Shown in pieces: positions 1-11,849 of a stretch of 64,000 bases of DNA. How positions within the stretch are numbered: the first letter of the stretch is position 1; each line of letters opens with the position of its first letter. The notes under the pieces are model-generated. The model saw only the letters and a program-made list of their open reading frames with translations, had not been told where the DNA came from and ran no database searches. The position numbers and the translations under genes are program-made. Source of the stretch: Diphasiastrum complanatum (taxonomy: Eukaryota > Streptophyta > Lycopodiopsida > Lycopodiales > Lycopodiaceae); assembly GCA_029204225.1 (NCBI GenBank), contig CM055096.1:76113521-76177520 (forward strand). Direction: 5' to 3'.

Positions 1-1746
1 TTCAATATATTTAGCATCATTTTTTTTATGTCATTGAACATTGCTCTTATCATGCAATAAATATTTATAGGTGGGATTTTTTTTTTGAGAGATTCATAAA
101 AGTTTTGAAAGATTTTGTGTGTCAAAAGGCAAGACCAGAGGGAAGTATGGCCGAGGGGTGGTTAGCGCAAGAATCTCTTATTTATGTCACTGAATTTTTG
201 CTTCAAATACATCCGTCTACTCCACGGCTATGGAATGATAGGTAAACGGTGAAAAATCCCAAGGTCAAATGACACCTTTTCTTAGAGAAAAATTTTCTAC
301 TTTCATGCTCTATAATTCAGGAGTGATGGATAAGTGGTTGGAATTATATGAACAAGAGAAGAAAAAAAGAACGTTGGTTAGAAATAGACACCGACATAAT
401 AGACATAGGGGTCATACTGCACCTTCACGTGATGTTGAGCCATTGCCCAACCAATGCACCATAGAATGGATGGTTGACACACTCCAACAAGCAAGATCAA
501 ATGGACAAGTCATATTTGACATGGAATGGGACCTTGCAAGAGGATGTGATTGGAAGGTTTGTTTATTGTTTTTTAATAAAATACAATGTAACTTGTATAA
601 TGATTGATTATTGTCTTAATTACCATTAATATGTGGTAGTATCAAAAGTATAGTGCAATGTGGGCATATGGTCGTCATCATTGCGTTGAACGAGTTGATA
701 TGAAACGACGAACTTATGATTGTGGTTTAGACTTAACAGAGACTTAATCAAATTGTGCTTAAAGTATATGATAGATAGTTTAATCATTGGCTAGTAGCCC
801 AACTATCTCGGTTATGTCTTACTCCTAAAACATTTCATAGATTTGTCTTTCGAAAAATCTATTAAATCATTTAATTAATGCTGCAACCACTAATGTAAAC
901 TAAAACAAAGTTTTAATCATGCATAGTACATGAAATAATGTAATGGAAAGCTATATACAGGCACACCAATACGGGACTGGACGAGCCGCCAATGACCAGT
1001 TACCCAACTTCCACGTTCCAACCGAAAAGAGTGTGCATGTGACTTGGAGGCCAACATTCGTCGTTTTCTTTCTACTTTCTCGATTTTGTCTTTTCAGCCA
1101 GAGCTAAGAGAATATGAGAGCTTTATTTTTACAACCATTGACTCTTTACAATTTATGATCCTCGATGCAGCAGCTGGGCACTGGCACCCCTCCAAAATCA
1201 AAACGTTGCCTAATTTTATTTACACGAGATCAAGTTTATGAAAAGTGCGCATACAAGACATCAAGACTCAACAACGAAAGTCCAAAGGTGCATCTAATCC
1301 AAAAAACAACTAGGAGCAGAGATTGAAGAGGAAATAAGAAGCCATTAGATTGGGAAGTACATTATCTAGGACATAAACATGAGACACTCTTTTTTGCAAT
1401 TTTCATCCATGAAGATACTTGGTCCTCTTAAAAAATGTTGAAAACATGGAGCCCTGGTGCATGGAATGTGATGTCCTTTCTAATGACATTCTTGTGCTGC
1501 TCTATGCAATTTTAGAAGTCTAGAGTAAGATTGTTCCAAGACACATCACGTTAAGTTCTTAAGTTCTGTAATGCTTGTCCATCATATTGGCAAATTGCAT
1601 AGAAGAATGGCTTCGGGCATTGGCAAGCTTTAGAGAATAATGGCTCATAGATAGGGTAATGAGCCATGAGCCATTATTTTCTACCATTGTCTTAGTCCAT
1701 ATGGGTTATACCATGTTTTTATTAACCGTATGGTTGTTCCTGAGAT
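1..1746. other. Unannotated AT-rich sequence
   Basis: No gene is recognised here apart from the weak open frame at 269-607, listed separately. The rest is AT-rich with short uninformative frames. No RNA gene, LTR edge or tandem array was seen. Confidence 0.5.
269..607 (+). CDS. Hypothetical 112-residue open frame, possibly one exon
   Basis: An open frame of 112 residues starting at an ATG. It is not recognised. It has a basic central stretch (EKKKR, then a run rich in Arg and His, NRHRHNRHRGH) followed by a more ordinary segment with Trp and acidic residues (CTIEWMVDTLQQARS, FDMEWDLARGCDW). The sequence just after DW contains AAGGTTTGTTT, which could be a splice donor, so the last twenty or so residues may be intron read-through. 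No partner exon was identified downstream. The composition is more protein-like than that of surrounding frames, but a chance frame or a piece of a transposase cannot be excluded. Confidence 0.25.
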   Translation: MTPFLREKFSTFMLYNSGVMDKWLELYEQEKKKRTLVRNRHRHNRHRGHTAPSRDVEPLPNQCTIEWMVDTLQQARSNGQVIFDMEWDLARGCDWKVCLLFFNKIQCNLYND

Positions 1747-1812
1747 GGATTGGAGTCGATCTCATGACCTCGTGATTACGAAATCATGCCTTGACCAACT
1801 CACCGATTAAGA
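1747..1812 (-). mobile_element. tRNA-derived SINE relic (degenerate pol III promoter)
   Basis: Read on the minus strand the segment has a box-A-like GTGAGTTGGTCAAGGC, an anticodon-arm-like inverted repeat around the loop TTCGTAA (CGT at the anticodon position, as in a Thr tRNA), and a decayed box B (GAGATCGACTCC). The order and spacing are those of a tRNA head. No clear tail or target duplication was found. It is therefore called a SINE relic rather than a tRNA gene. The promoter boxes are too degraded to expect activity. Confidence 0.45.
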
Positions 1813-1880
1813 TACTTATTAAATATGCTTACAAACGTCCGCATGAAATGGTACTTGAGGCTTGTTTTACAAAATATCAT

Positions 1881-1883
<3 letters not shown>

Positions 1884-1918
<35 letters not shown>
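1884..1918. repeat. (GA)n microsatellite abutting the HEMC exon 1 relic
   Basis: About 17 GA units run directly into an ATG. In plants GA tracts in 5' leaders bind BPC/GAGA factors; here it would be the leader of the HEMC relic. All apparent Arg-Glu frames across it are artefacts of the repeat. Confidence 0.9.
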
Positions 1919-3961
<2,043 letters not shown>

Positions 3962-5446
3962 GTCTGGTGCTTATTCCCATCCCTTCATTCACTGTTTCTT
4001 CTTCGAGGTAGAACGTCATAGTGTTGTAAAATGTCTAATGTTAAACGATTTCCTATTAAACATGTGTCACTTCTTCTGTAAAATTTTATGTCAATATGTG
4101 CATCTTTTCAAGTGAAATGATGGTTGAATCTGTTGAAAGATCTATGCTCCACTTAGTCACAAAAAATCAGATTGATATGCGACATCAATGGCTTAGGTCT
4201 TTTGAAGAGATTCTGTGTAGAAGCAATGACTCACATTCTTTCAACCCGAGAGTTATTGAGTTTCTCTTGCTTTCAACATTCTCTGCATGATGCTTATTGT
4301 CTCGCTGAATCCTTTTTTGAAATCTCTTATGACTAAGTTGATAATATTCTTGAAAGAACATCGAACATCCAAGTTGAGCTGTAACCCCTAAAAAGCATTA
4401 GCCAATCTACTGAGCCGAACTGAAGCAAGCAGAAAGAAATGTAAAAGCAAAGTTCAATCGAGGCATCAAAGCTTTTATTTTGGGTACATGGGGACGTAAG
4501 AAGTAAGGCTGATCTGAAGTGTCACCCAGGAATATAAAATTGAAATGATTGTAACTGTTACTATTGTTAACTAACTCTGGTATATGATCTTTTGGATGCA
4601 AAGGCTGATTGTTTTGCAACATGCTCTCCAGCTGACATCGGACATCCAACTGATATTATCATCAGTCTTTACACTACATGCTGACTGCTGATTGTTATCT
4701 CTGCTCTCATAACTATCCTCTTTTTCCTTTAATAAGTCTCCAGTTCTTTTCCTATTCATATGCATGATGTTTTCCCTCCCACTGCCCAGAGCAGAAGCTT
4801 TTCCCCTTCTTTGCAGCTGAACAACCTGATCCACTTTTTATGGTTCTGAGCTGTTCTCATGCAGTTCACGTTGCTAGTTAGTCCCAGTTTTTTCATGTGA
4901 AATTTCTTCTTGCTGTTCACAAAGAATGCAATGCCTTTGTCACCCAATCCACCATGTTGGTCTTGGGAGACACAACTCCATAAATGAGCTGAATGTCCAT
5001 TCAGAGTTAAGGAATTGTATGACTCTAGAAGGCTGTTAAGGAGGCTCATAACGGCTTCATTATTACGTCCATTGATTCAATCGGTGCAAAGTTTGTCTAT
5101 CAGAGTATGCAATTTAGTCAAATGCATTCATTGTGTCCCCTTTTGCTATCTTTGTTGTAAGCTTCTTGTGGAGGTACAGCCCCCACATTCTTGGTTCTGG
5201 AGTCCAGATGCTCGCAGCTCACGTAGTGATAGGTTGAAACTTGATAGCTGTGAGTCATTCAGACTAAGAAGCGTTCTGGCCTGTGCCTTGTTATCTTTCT
5301 CAAGCTATGCCTTAAGCTCATTAGGTTGAGGATGTTTTTCCTCGTTCGTGGAAACAATGCACTAAGCATATTTCTCCACCAAAATCATCTTTATCTTTTT
5401 CTGTTGGAAGTTTTCAAAACTGAGCTTTACTATAAGGGGAGGGAGA
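3962..5446. other. Unresolved sequence with a possible decayed minus-strand coding relic
   Basis: The missing HEMC exons are not here. On the minus strand from about 5335 to 4400 several frames in succession look protein-like (for example QARTLLSLNDSQLSSFNLSL, then LLNSLLESYNSLTLNGHSA, then GGLGDKGIAFFVNSKKKFH). They are separated by stops and frame changes. I do not recognise the family. It may be an old gene relic or chance composition. Confidence 0.3.
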
Positions 5447-5474
5447 TTAACATAACGGTTCACAAAATTTTTTA

Positions 5475-5829
5475 GGGTGAACTGTACTAATTAATTTTTT
5501 TTTTTCGTTCCCACCGTGCCCCCCAAAAAATATGCAAATAAAAGGCCAAAAAAAACCAGAATTGTTAGGGAGTTTAATTGTTTTTTGGGGAGGACCATAG
5601 CATTTGTGAAATGAGGACCAAAATGAGGAATCTGTGAAATGAGGACCAAAAATCTGGGAAATCTGTGAAATCATTTGTGAAATCTAAGGACCATTTGTGA
5701 AATCTGTGAAATGAGGACCAAAAATGCCTTGGAAGGGGTTTTGGGGGGAATTTGGTTATTAATCAATTAACTAATTAATCAAATAGAGGAACCGTACCAC
5801 GGTTCATGAGCCGTGGTACGGTTCACCCC
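5475..5829. mobile_element. Possible MITE-like element with a strong terminal hairpin
   Basis: The left side (GGGTGAACTGTACTAATTAA at 5475) is approximately the reverse complement of the right side (TTAATC near 5775, and TACGGTTCACCCC at 5817). Near the right end there is a perfect 14-bp hairpin, GAACCGTACCACGG at 5789-5802 and its complement at 5811-5824 around an 8-nt loop. The interior at 5605-5725 is a degenerate tandem array of TGTGAAATGAGGACCAAAA. No target duplication could be fixed, so the borders are tentative. Confidence 0.35.
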
Positions 5830-6502
5830 ACGGTTCCCAGGACCCGCGGTTCTGAAATCCATGGGTTCTATGGGTGCAGGTTAGTTGTTTCAATTATTTG
5901 AATGTCAGTTTTTATTTGAGGTTGATGGCGGACGAGGATTTGACCGCTGGACACAGGAGGATGAGAATCATTTAGCAATAGCCTAGAGCTATGATTTGAG
6001 GACCTTTCATGCAAGTTTGAGTCCTTAAAGTGGCAAACAGGGATAGTTGGTGGACTAGTTTGGGTTGTAATTTTCTTTGTACATTGATGCAAATATCAAT
6101 AGAATGATTAAGTTGCAAAATGAAGTTTTGTGATAGTTCTTGAGTTTTTTCAAGAAGCTGAATCCAGTACTGATGTGTATTGAAGAAGGATGGCATTCAA
6201 TGGTTTGCATATAAATCGGTTGTCTTGTCCTCAACGTATTGGCTTGAGAGATGATGGAAATCGATGAACGAATAAACTGGGAAATAAACCTGGTTCAACA
6301 TATATCTTTCTTCCTCTTCTGAATCTAGTTCATGTGCAGAAAACAACAATTTCATGCAAGAGGAAGTTGAAATGATGAACAATTTGTTGGACTACAAATG
6401 GAGGCAATGAACCTAAGAGAATGAGAATCTTGTTAAAATTTACTTTAACTGTTGAGTGGTAGGATTTGTATTAAAGGATAGTGATACTTTACCCAAAGCT
6501 AC
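5830..6502. other. Unannotated sequence
   Basis: Nothing convincing was seen between the hairpin element and the hAT-like element. The short frames on the minus strand (5868-6382) have no recognisable motif. Confidence 0.5.
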
Positions 6503-6510
6503 ATTTGGAG

Positions 6511-7449
6511 CTTAGTTGCCCGTTCCAGAACGGGACTCCAAAAAAATAAAAAAAAATACGTTTTTTTTAACAAAGAAAAAAAAACCCATATGCTGAGAGT
6601 TGATAGACATAACGGGTAACTAAGCGTTTGGCTTCCATTTAGGATTGCGTTCTGGTTCTATAGTTGATCGTAGTTCTATGCATTATGCTTCTACGGGTTA
6701 TCTTGGTTGCAAAATTCCTTCCATCACAAAGGCTTTTGTGAGTAGTGGCTTCGTTCAGGCCCACGTCACGTCATCATGGCTCAGACAACAATTCTGGCTC
6801 GGATATAGATAACGTGGTTTTTAACAAAGCATTGCAGATTAAGGAACAGAATCAAAATATATAGCGTGGCTCAGACAACGATTCTAGCTCGGATTATTTA
6901 ATAGATTGGATGGCGATGATATTGGTAAGAAATCCAGGGAGAATGGATGTCGTGCAAAAAAGAGATCAAGAATCAATTATGCTGATATGTTTGAGCAGGT
7001 CAAAGGAACGGTAGTGCTGCATATTAATTTCTCCGTGAAACAAGATCCGCCTTCAAGACAGGAATTGTTGAACATAATGCGAACCGCTTGCCAGCCAATG
7101 ACAGCTTTTGAGATACTGGTATTGCTTTCTATAAGCCGCATTCAAAGGTTTGAGCAAGCATCCCTGGAACTTTTGAAGACTGCAGTGTTAAGGTCATATC
7201 GAGACGCTTACTGTTGCAGGTATGAAGTTTTGCTGTTGGGGCTTCTCTGGTCTCAGCTCATCCCCAAAATGGATGTAGGCACACTTTCCCTGCTCGCTAT
7301 CTGTGAAATGCAGAATGCGCGGGCCAGCAGGGTCATTTACCAATTTTTATTAACTTGAACTAACTCGTTCTGAGCCAGTACGTTCCGGAACGTACGGATT
7401 TGCCGGAACGGAACGTTCCGACCCATTTTGCTTGGAACGGGCTTCTAAG
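6511..7449. mobile_element. Non-autonomous hAT-like DNA transposon carrying a captured gene fragment
   Basis: The ends are inverted repeats: CTTAGTTGCCCGTTCC at 6511-6526 and its complement GGAACGGGCTTCTAAG at 7434-7449, matching at 14 of 16 positions. The element is flanked by a perfect 8-bp direct repeat ATTTGGAG (6503-6510 and 7450-7457), the target-site length expected of the hAT superfamily. The 939-bp interior encodes no transposase. It holds a FANCI-like coding fragment, an imperfect direct repeat (TGGCTCAGACAAC... near 6778 and 6866) and palindromes next to the right end (TACGTTCCGGAACGTA at 7379-7394, CGGAACGTTCCG at 7409-7420). Superfamily assignment rests on target length only. Confidence 0.7.
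6906..7358 (+). pseudogene. FANCI: FANCI (Fanconi anaemia group I) fragment captured in a transposon
   Basis: The frame contains EQVKGTVVLHINFSVKQDP, LLSISRIQRFEQASLELLK and a following SYRD. This matches, in order, a block in the N-terminal third of FANCI: a 'V(K/E)GT(V/I)(V/I)LHI.F..K.D' stretch, then 'LLS(I/V).RIQRF...L.LLKT', then 'S(Y/F)(R/K)D'. FANCI pairs with FANCD2 in crosslink repair in the nucleus. Similarity ends after residue 100 (YCCR) at CAG/GTATGAAG, which looks like a retained exon-intron border; the rest of the frame is probably intron. It opens without a convincing ATG. The piece is about a tenth of the full protein and lies wholly within the hAT-like element, so it is a captured fragment, not a working gene. 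Confidence 0.75.
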
Positions 7450-7457
7450 ATTTGGAG

Positions 7458-7840
7458 ATATATTTGTAGATGGGTGATTATTGTTGTAATCAAGGATGTT
7501 GTGATTAGAGACTTTGAGTTGTTGCCAAAGTATCTTTATGTTGTTTTTATGATTTCATTGTAAACTTTATCATCCTTTGCAAATAGAATAATGTAACAAA
7601 GGAATTATCCTGAAGAGCAATAGTCATGTTTCAACATTGGTTTATTGCCAACTTGAAGTTGCTCCTTTAGTGAGTCAAGTTCATTGTCATTGATCACTAA
7701 TATGTTGGTGTTAGAGTCGAGTAATATAAGGACTCCTCTGAACAAAGCTTATGATCATAGTTGAGATCTTGTTTGGAACTGTTGAGCTCCAATAGTCTAC
7801 ATGCATGCTTCATAGTCAGTTGATAACATCTAGTCTCTGT
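7458..7840. other. Unannotated sequence
   Basis: AT-rich sequence between the hAT-like element and the copia gag relic. No coding or repeat signal was recognised, though it may be untranslated or 3' sequence of the minus-strand copia. Confidence 0.4.
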
Positions 7841-7842
7841 TT

Positions 7843-8620
7843 CTAATCATTATTTGTTGTACAACTTGGCAAGGTTAAGCCATATAAATTTCTCTTTTGT
7901 TCCATTGGGGGTATTGTTCTGCTTATTCTTCTCATCATAAGCTTTCCTCTAGCATTTTCTAGCATAATGACCTCGTTACAATAATTGTATGTAGTTCTCT
8001 TGTTCATTGTCTTCCATCTGTCTTCTTGTAACAAGCAATCTCTTGTTCTTTTTTTTCTTCTCCAACCACTTTCTTTATATGTACTTCTTGAGGTAGAAGA
8101 AGAGACTTTATAGTTTCACTGTCCATAGATCCTGTCCTGCTCCCAAGAACAGAGAACAAGTGGCCATAAGATGTTGGCAAGTTGTTGAGGAATGTTACCA
8201 CTGCCTCATCTTCATTCATCTCGTAGTTACTGTAGCAAGTTGTTCCATATTGATTGCATCTTAATGAGATGCTTGATATGGAGTCATTCTCTAATATCTT
8301 GAATATCATGAGTCCGTGAATTAGGTATAGCCCGTTGCTTATAGATTTTGACTCATACTTTTACTTTAGTATTGTCCATGCCTCTTTGGATGTCTTGGCC
8401 TTGTTGATATGCAACAATCGAGTGTCATTCTTATTTAGAAAAATCAAGGCCTTGGCCTTGTTATCTTGCTTGGTCCTGGCTGTGGCTGTTTTCTCCGCTG
8501 CATTCTTTGGCTTCTCTCTCTTCAGAAATGATTTCTCACAATGCAGATTCTTCTCCATTTTTATCTTCCATAGATGGAAGTTTTCTCCGTTGACTATGTC
8601 AAGGACTTTGTATTGAACAT
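7843..8620 (-). pseudogene. Ty1/copia gag (UBN2-type) relic
   Basis: Minus-strand frames run from 8558 (MEKNLHCEKSFL..., then KAKALIFLNKNDTRLLHI and KTSKEAWTILK) into 8309-8004 (NQYGTTCYSNYEMNEDEAVVTFLNNLPTSY, then SMDSETIKSLLL). These are the standard landmarks of copia gag: the hydrophobic block, the KEAWDxL motif and the LPxSY motif. A decayed zinc-knuckle region with Tyr and Asn in place of Cys and several stops follows to 7843. No LTR or pol accompanies it, so it is an isolated, frameshifted fragment. Confidence 0.7.
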
Positions 8621-10640
8621 TAGACCTTGCCGTCAGTACCGTTTCTATTTATTTGAATTGGTATCAAGGAATCCATCATTTCTACTGTATCAAGGAAGCC
8701 TCATGTAAGATTATAACAGGAGAGAGAAGCTTCCCATTTTTATTTCTGCAGACTAATGAATTTGAATTCCTACACGCTTTTGCTATCAATGATTATGTAG
8801 AAACCATCATTTTAACAAACTGTAGAGCATTATCTATAACACTGTCAAATTCATGTTGGTCTGCAGGTTGCTTTACTAAGAGTATCAGAAATTGGATCTT
8901 TTATCAATGGTCACGAATTCATGTCACAATGGTACCAGCAGGCAAAGGGAGCTTGACAATGTGTGGGCTAGGGTGGGCAGTGTGTGGGCCCATAACCTGT
9001 TGAAAATAAGAAAGAAATGCAACAGGAGAAGCAAGAAACAAGAGAACGTCTAGATCTTTACAATCTAAAAGGTACGAGAAATTGTTTTCTTCACTTTTAC
9101 ATTCATGCCTATGCTCTAGCTCTACTTATGGTGGTACATATCATAGTATAAAGCAAAAAGTATTTCTTGGGATCATTGGAATCACTTATGAACGTGTTAT
9201 GGAGGATTACTGATACTAGCTACAATGTTCTAAAGTTTTGCTTATCTATTTCCAACATTTCGGAATAATGATGAATGTGTTAGATCAGTGACAAGTTGAT
9301 GGACTATCCATTACCTAGTTTCCATCTTAATCTTGTAAATAAATGTGTTATCAGGGCCGACTTTCATTGATAAATGTCATTGATTGAAGATGCCAAGTTG
9401 TCAACGAGTCATTAATAGATGAGGAGGTGAGTTGCTAGTCAGGGCCTTGGTGATAATGTGTTGTGTGCCTCATAGTCACTAGAAGATTAGAATTGAGAAG
9501 TTTTGATATATTTAAACAAGTATTAATGACTAGAACTGAGAAACAAAATTTCTAAAGAAGTGGCAAGCCTTTTTTTAAAGCTTTTTGGTAAGTCAAAGTT
9601 GTAGGGAATGAAGATGTTAAAATAGGTCAATAACCTTAATGCTACTATTAATACTAAATAGAGATATGTATGGGGGATGGGAGATACCCTATACATATGA
9701 AGATCCTAATCGCCTGTTGGGAGATACCCTATACCTATGAAGATTCTAATCGCCTATTAGAAGATTCAAGTCACTATTGTGTAACATAATGACAACAAAT
9801 TTCAGCAACCCTATTCAAAGTGCCACCCAATGACATTAGGGAATTAGACTTCCCAAACCTTCTTTTTGCAAATTTTGGATCAATTCAATTCAACTTGAGA
9901 AGGTTTTAATTGTGATTCAATGTGTCTAAGGATGTGACATGTGCAACTTGAGATTCATTTATCCCATAAATCATAATCATGTATTTATCTAGTGGGTTGA
10001 ATCCATAAAAGGGATCCGATCTCTAGGTTCCAGGTGAGCAAGAGCATTATCGAGTTGGTTCTTGCTGGTGATCCTCCCTTTCATGTGTGTTAGGAAAGGC
10101 TTGTATTCTTGTCACTATTGAAGCTTGTGTTGTCTTCTTGTGTCTACTTGTGCACATATAGGGTTTTCAAGGTAGATTTCTTTGATGGTAACGTCACCTA
10201 CACAGGTGGTCCTTTGCGGATTTGAGCACAACTCGTGGTAGTGCGTGGCTACGACATAGCTGTTTGCACACAGGCGCCACGAGACATTGGGTTGGCAAGA
10301 CCTGGCAACACTATAGCTGCAGAGGATGTCGATGCACCCCGTGCCCGTGTTGCACATGCAAGAGCAGGTGAACTTTGAAATGTGAAATTTGATTGTTCTT
10401 GTTAGCATTCAACTTGTTATGTAATATGTTAATTGCAATATGCAAAAATAATAATTGATTGCTCAAGCCTCATTAAACAATTGCCTTTAGAAATTGCTCT
10501 TTGCCAATGATTGCGATTTGCCATTATGCACATTACATTGTGATTTGTGAATCTTGATTCCTGATTCATCATTCCAATTTCCTGATTCTTGATTCGTGAA
10601 GTTTGAACAATGAACATTGAATCATGTCACTTCTTCAACA
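8621..10640. other. Mostly featureless sequence with a 40-bp tandem duplication
   Basis: A possible exon-like stretch at about 8866-8965 (VSEIGSFINGHEFMSQWYQQ after CTGCAG) is not recognised. At 9679-9758 a 40-bp unit beginning GGGAGATACCCTATAC is duplicated in tandem with three or four changes. 10430-10620 is rich in GATTC/GAATC words, like 26740-27130. No gene or RNA was seen. Confidence 0.5.
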
Positions 10641-10646
10641 TATGTG

Positions 10647-11377
10647 GAGGTATCTTTCGAAGAACAAAAGAAGTGGGATCGACGTGACACACAAGCACAT
10701 TGAGATCAATCCTACCTCACATTCGATCATGCAAGACTTCCAAGAGTGCTTGGGGAGTACTTGCCAAGATGTTCCAAGTGAAGAATACAGCGAAAGTGCT
10801 TTTTCTACGTAATCAACTCTCAACATTGAAGATGCAAGAGGGTGATACGCTTTCAAATCACTTAATGAAGATCAAGGATCTTCGTGAAGAGCTTCTTAGC
10901 ATTGACGAAATTGTCGAGAACTCTCAATTTGTTTCAATTACTCTTAATTCACTTCCTCATTTCTATCTTCCATTTGTGTCTACTTTAAGCATATCTCTTA
11001 GGGGACAACAAATCTCCTTTGAAGAGCTTGTTGGCTTACTTCTCCAAGAAGAGCAAACAAGGATTAATTTTGGTGAACAAGAAGATCAAGCCTTCTTCAC
11101 CAAAGGCAAACGCAAGGGCAAGTGGAAAGGGCCTTTTTCTTCCAAGGGCAAGGAAGGCCAAGATCAAGGATCCAAAAAGAAGGGTAAGTGCCATTATTGT
11201 AAAAAGTTTTGGCACCACATAAAGGAATGTAGGAAGAAGCTTACTAAGGATAAAGAGAAAGGTATTGATACAAATACAGCCATGATTTCATTAGAACATC
11301 AAAAGGAGGATGATTCTTTCAATGGTGATTTTGCGTTTGTCACTAACAATCTCATTTGTAATCAAAATGAGATTTCT
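10647..11377 (+). pseudogene. Copia gag with zinc knuckle
   Basis: The frame begins at VSFEEQKKWDRRD without a start codon, continues through SKSAWGVLAKMFQ and LREELLSI, and reaches SLPHFY, the landmarks of a UBN2-type capsid protein. A Lys-rich linker leads to the CCHC knuckle CHYCKKFWHHIKEC at about 11189-11230; the usual Gly before His is replaced. The protein would package element RNA in the cytoplasm. It is cut at NEIS by the TRIM-like insertion. Its true N-terminus is missing or lies in another frame before 10647. Confidence 0.8.
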
Positions 11378-11419
11378 TGTTGGAATATCAATCCACACTC
11401 TAGAGAGAACTATCAAACA

Positions 11420-11491
11420 GGGCAGATAGCTCAATTGTAGAGCATCCCATCCGGTATGTGGGAGGTCCTGGGTTCGAATCCTAGTCTGTCC
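11420..11491 (+). promoter_or_regulatory. tRNA-like segment in the left LTR (box A and box B)
   Basis: A cloverleaf can be drawn: acceptor GGGCAGA with TCTGTCC, D-stem GCTC/GAGC, T-arm CTGGG/CCTAG around TTCGAAT. Box A is TAGCTCAATTGTAGAGC and box B GGTTCGAATCC. The anticodon stem CCCAT/GTGGG leaves a loop CCGGTAT with C instead of the invariant U before the anticodon, so a working tRNA is unlikely. The boxes could still recruit TFIIIC and pol III. Confidence 0.75.
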
Positions 11492-11521
11492 ATCCATATT
11501 ATGATTTATGGATTTCTAACA

Positions 11522-11535
11522 TGGTATCAGAGCCA
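11522..11535 (+). promoter_or_regulatory. Primer-binding site of the TRIM-like element
   Basis: TGGTATCAGAGCCA begins at the first base after the left LTR. It is the usual plant retrotransposon site complementary to the 3' end of initiator-Met tRNA. Confidence 0.9.
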
Positions 11536-11663
11536 AGTTAGACCTAACAGTTCATGGTGTCAAAGCCATGGTTAGGTGGCCCAAGTTGTGAGGCTCAGAG
11601 CCAAGTTAGACCTAACAGTTCATGGTGTCAAAGCCATGGTTAGGTGGCCCAAGTTGTGAAGTT
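11528..11663 (+). repeat. 68-bp tandem duplication inside the TRIM-like element
   Basis: A unit beginning CAGAGCCAAGTTAGACC at 11528 is repeated from 11596 with almost no change. The unit starts within the primer-binding site, so the second copy carries a partial site. Confidence 0.85.
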
Positions 11664-11747
11664 GGTGACAACTAGGACCCCAACCAAGTGTGGCTTGAGA
11701 GGGGGTGTTGGAATATCAATCCACACTCTAGAGAGAACTATCAAACA

Positions 11748-11819
11748 GGGTGGATAGCTCAGTGGTAGAGCATCCCATCCAGTATGAGGGAGGTCCTGGG
11801 TTCAAATCCTAGTCTGTCC
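11748..11819 (+). promoter_or_regulatory. tRNA-like segment in the right LTR
   Basis: Same position within the LTR as the left copy, but with seven substitutions. Box A is TAGCTCAGTGGTAGAGC, closer to a canonical tRNA than the left copy, and box B is GGTTCAAATCC. Acceptor GGGTGGA still pairs with TCTGTCC through wobble pairs. The anticodon stem is weaker than in the left copy. Confidence 0.75.
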
Positions 11820-11849
11820 ATCCATATTATGATTTATGGATTTCTAACA

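Larger units (their letters stand above)
11378..11849 (+). mobile_element. TRIM-like LTR element with tRNA-like sequence inside each LTR
   Basis: This 472-bp element has two 144-bp LTRs (11378-11521 and 11706-11849), both TGTTGG...TAACA. Next to the left LTR is TGGTATCAGAGCCA (11522-11535), the standard plant initiator-Met primer-binding site. The tract GAGAGGGGG lies just before the right LTR. A perfect 6-bp target duplication ATTTCT flanks it (11372-11377, 11850-11855). Removing the element and one ATTTCT leaves the host copia frame open (E-I-S-T-T-S-R). The interior is 184 bp and non-coding, so the element is non-autonomous. About half of each LTR is a tRNA-like segment with box A and box B. 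That layout resembles Cassandra TRIMs, which carry 5S rRNA, but with a type-2 pol III promoter. Confidence 0.9.

Noticed and set aside
8861-9003. Exon of a host gene
   Set aside because: The acceptor-like CTGCAG and the protein-like stretch are suggestive, but no family is recognised and no partner exon was found.
11420-11491. Functional tRNA gene
   Set aside because: C replaces the invariant U before the anticodon, the stem is irregular, it lies in an LTR and has no pol III terminator directly after it.
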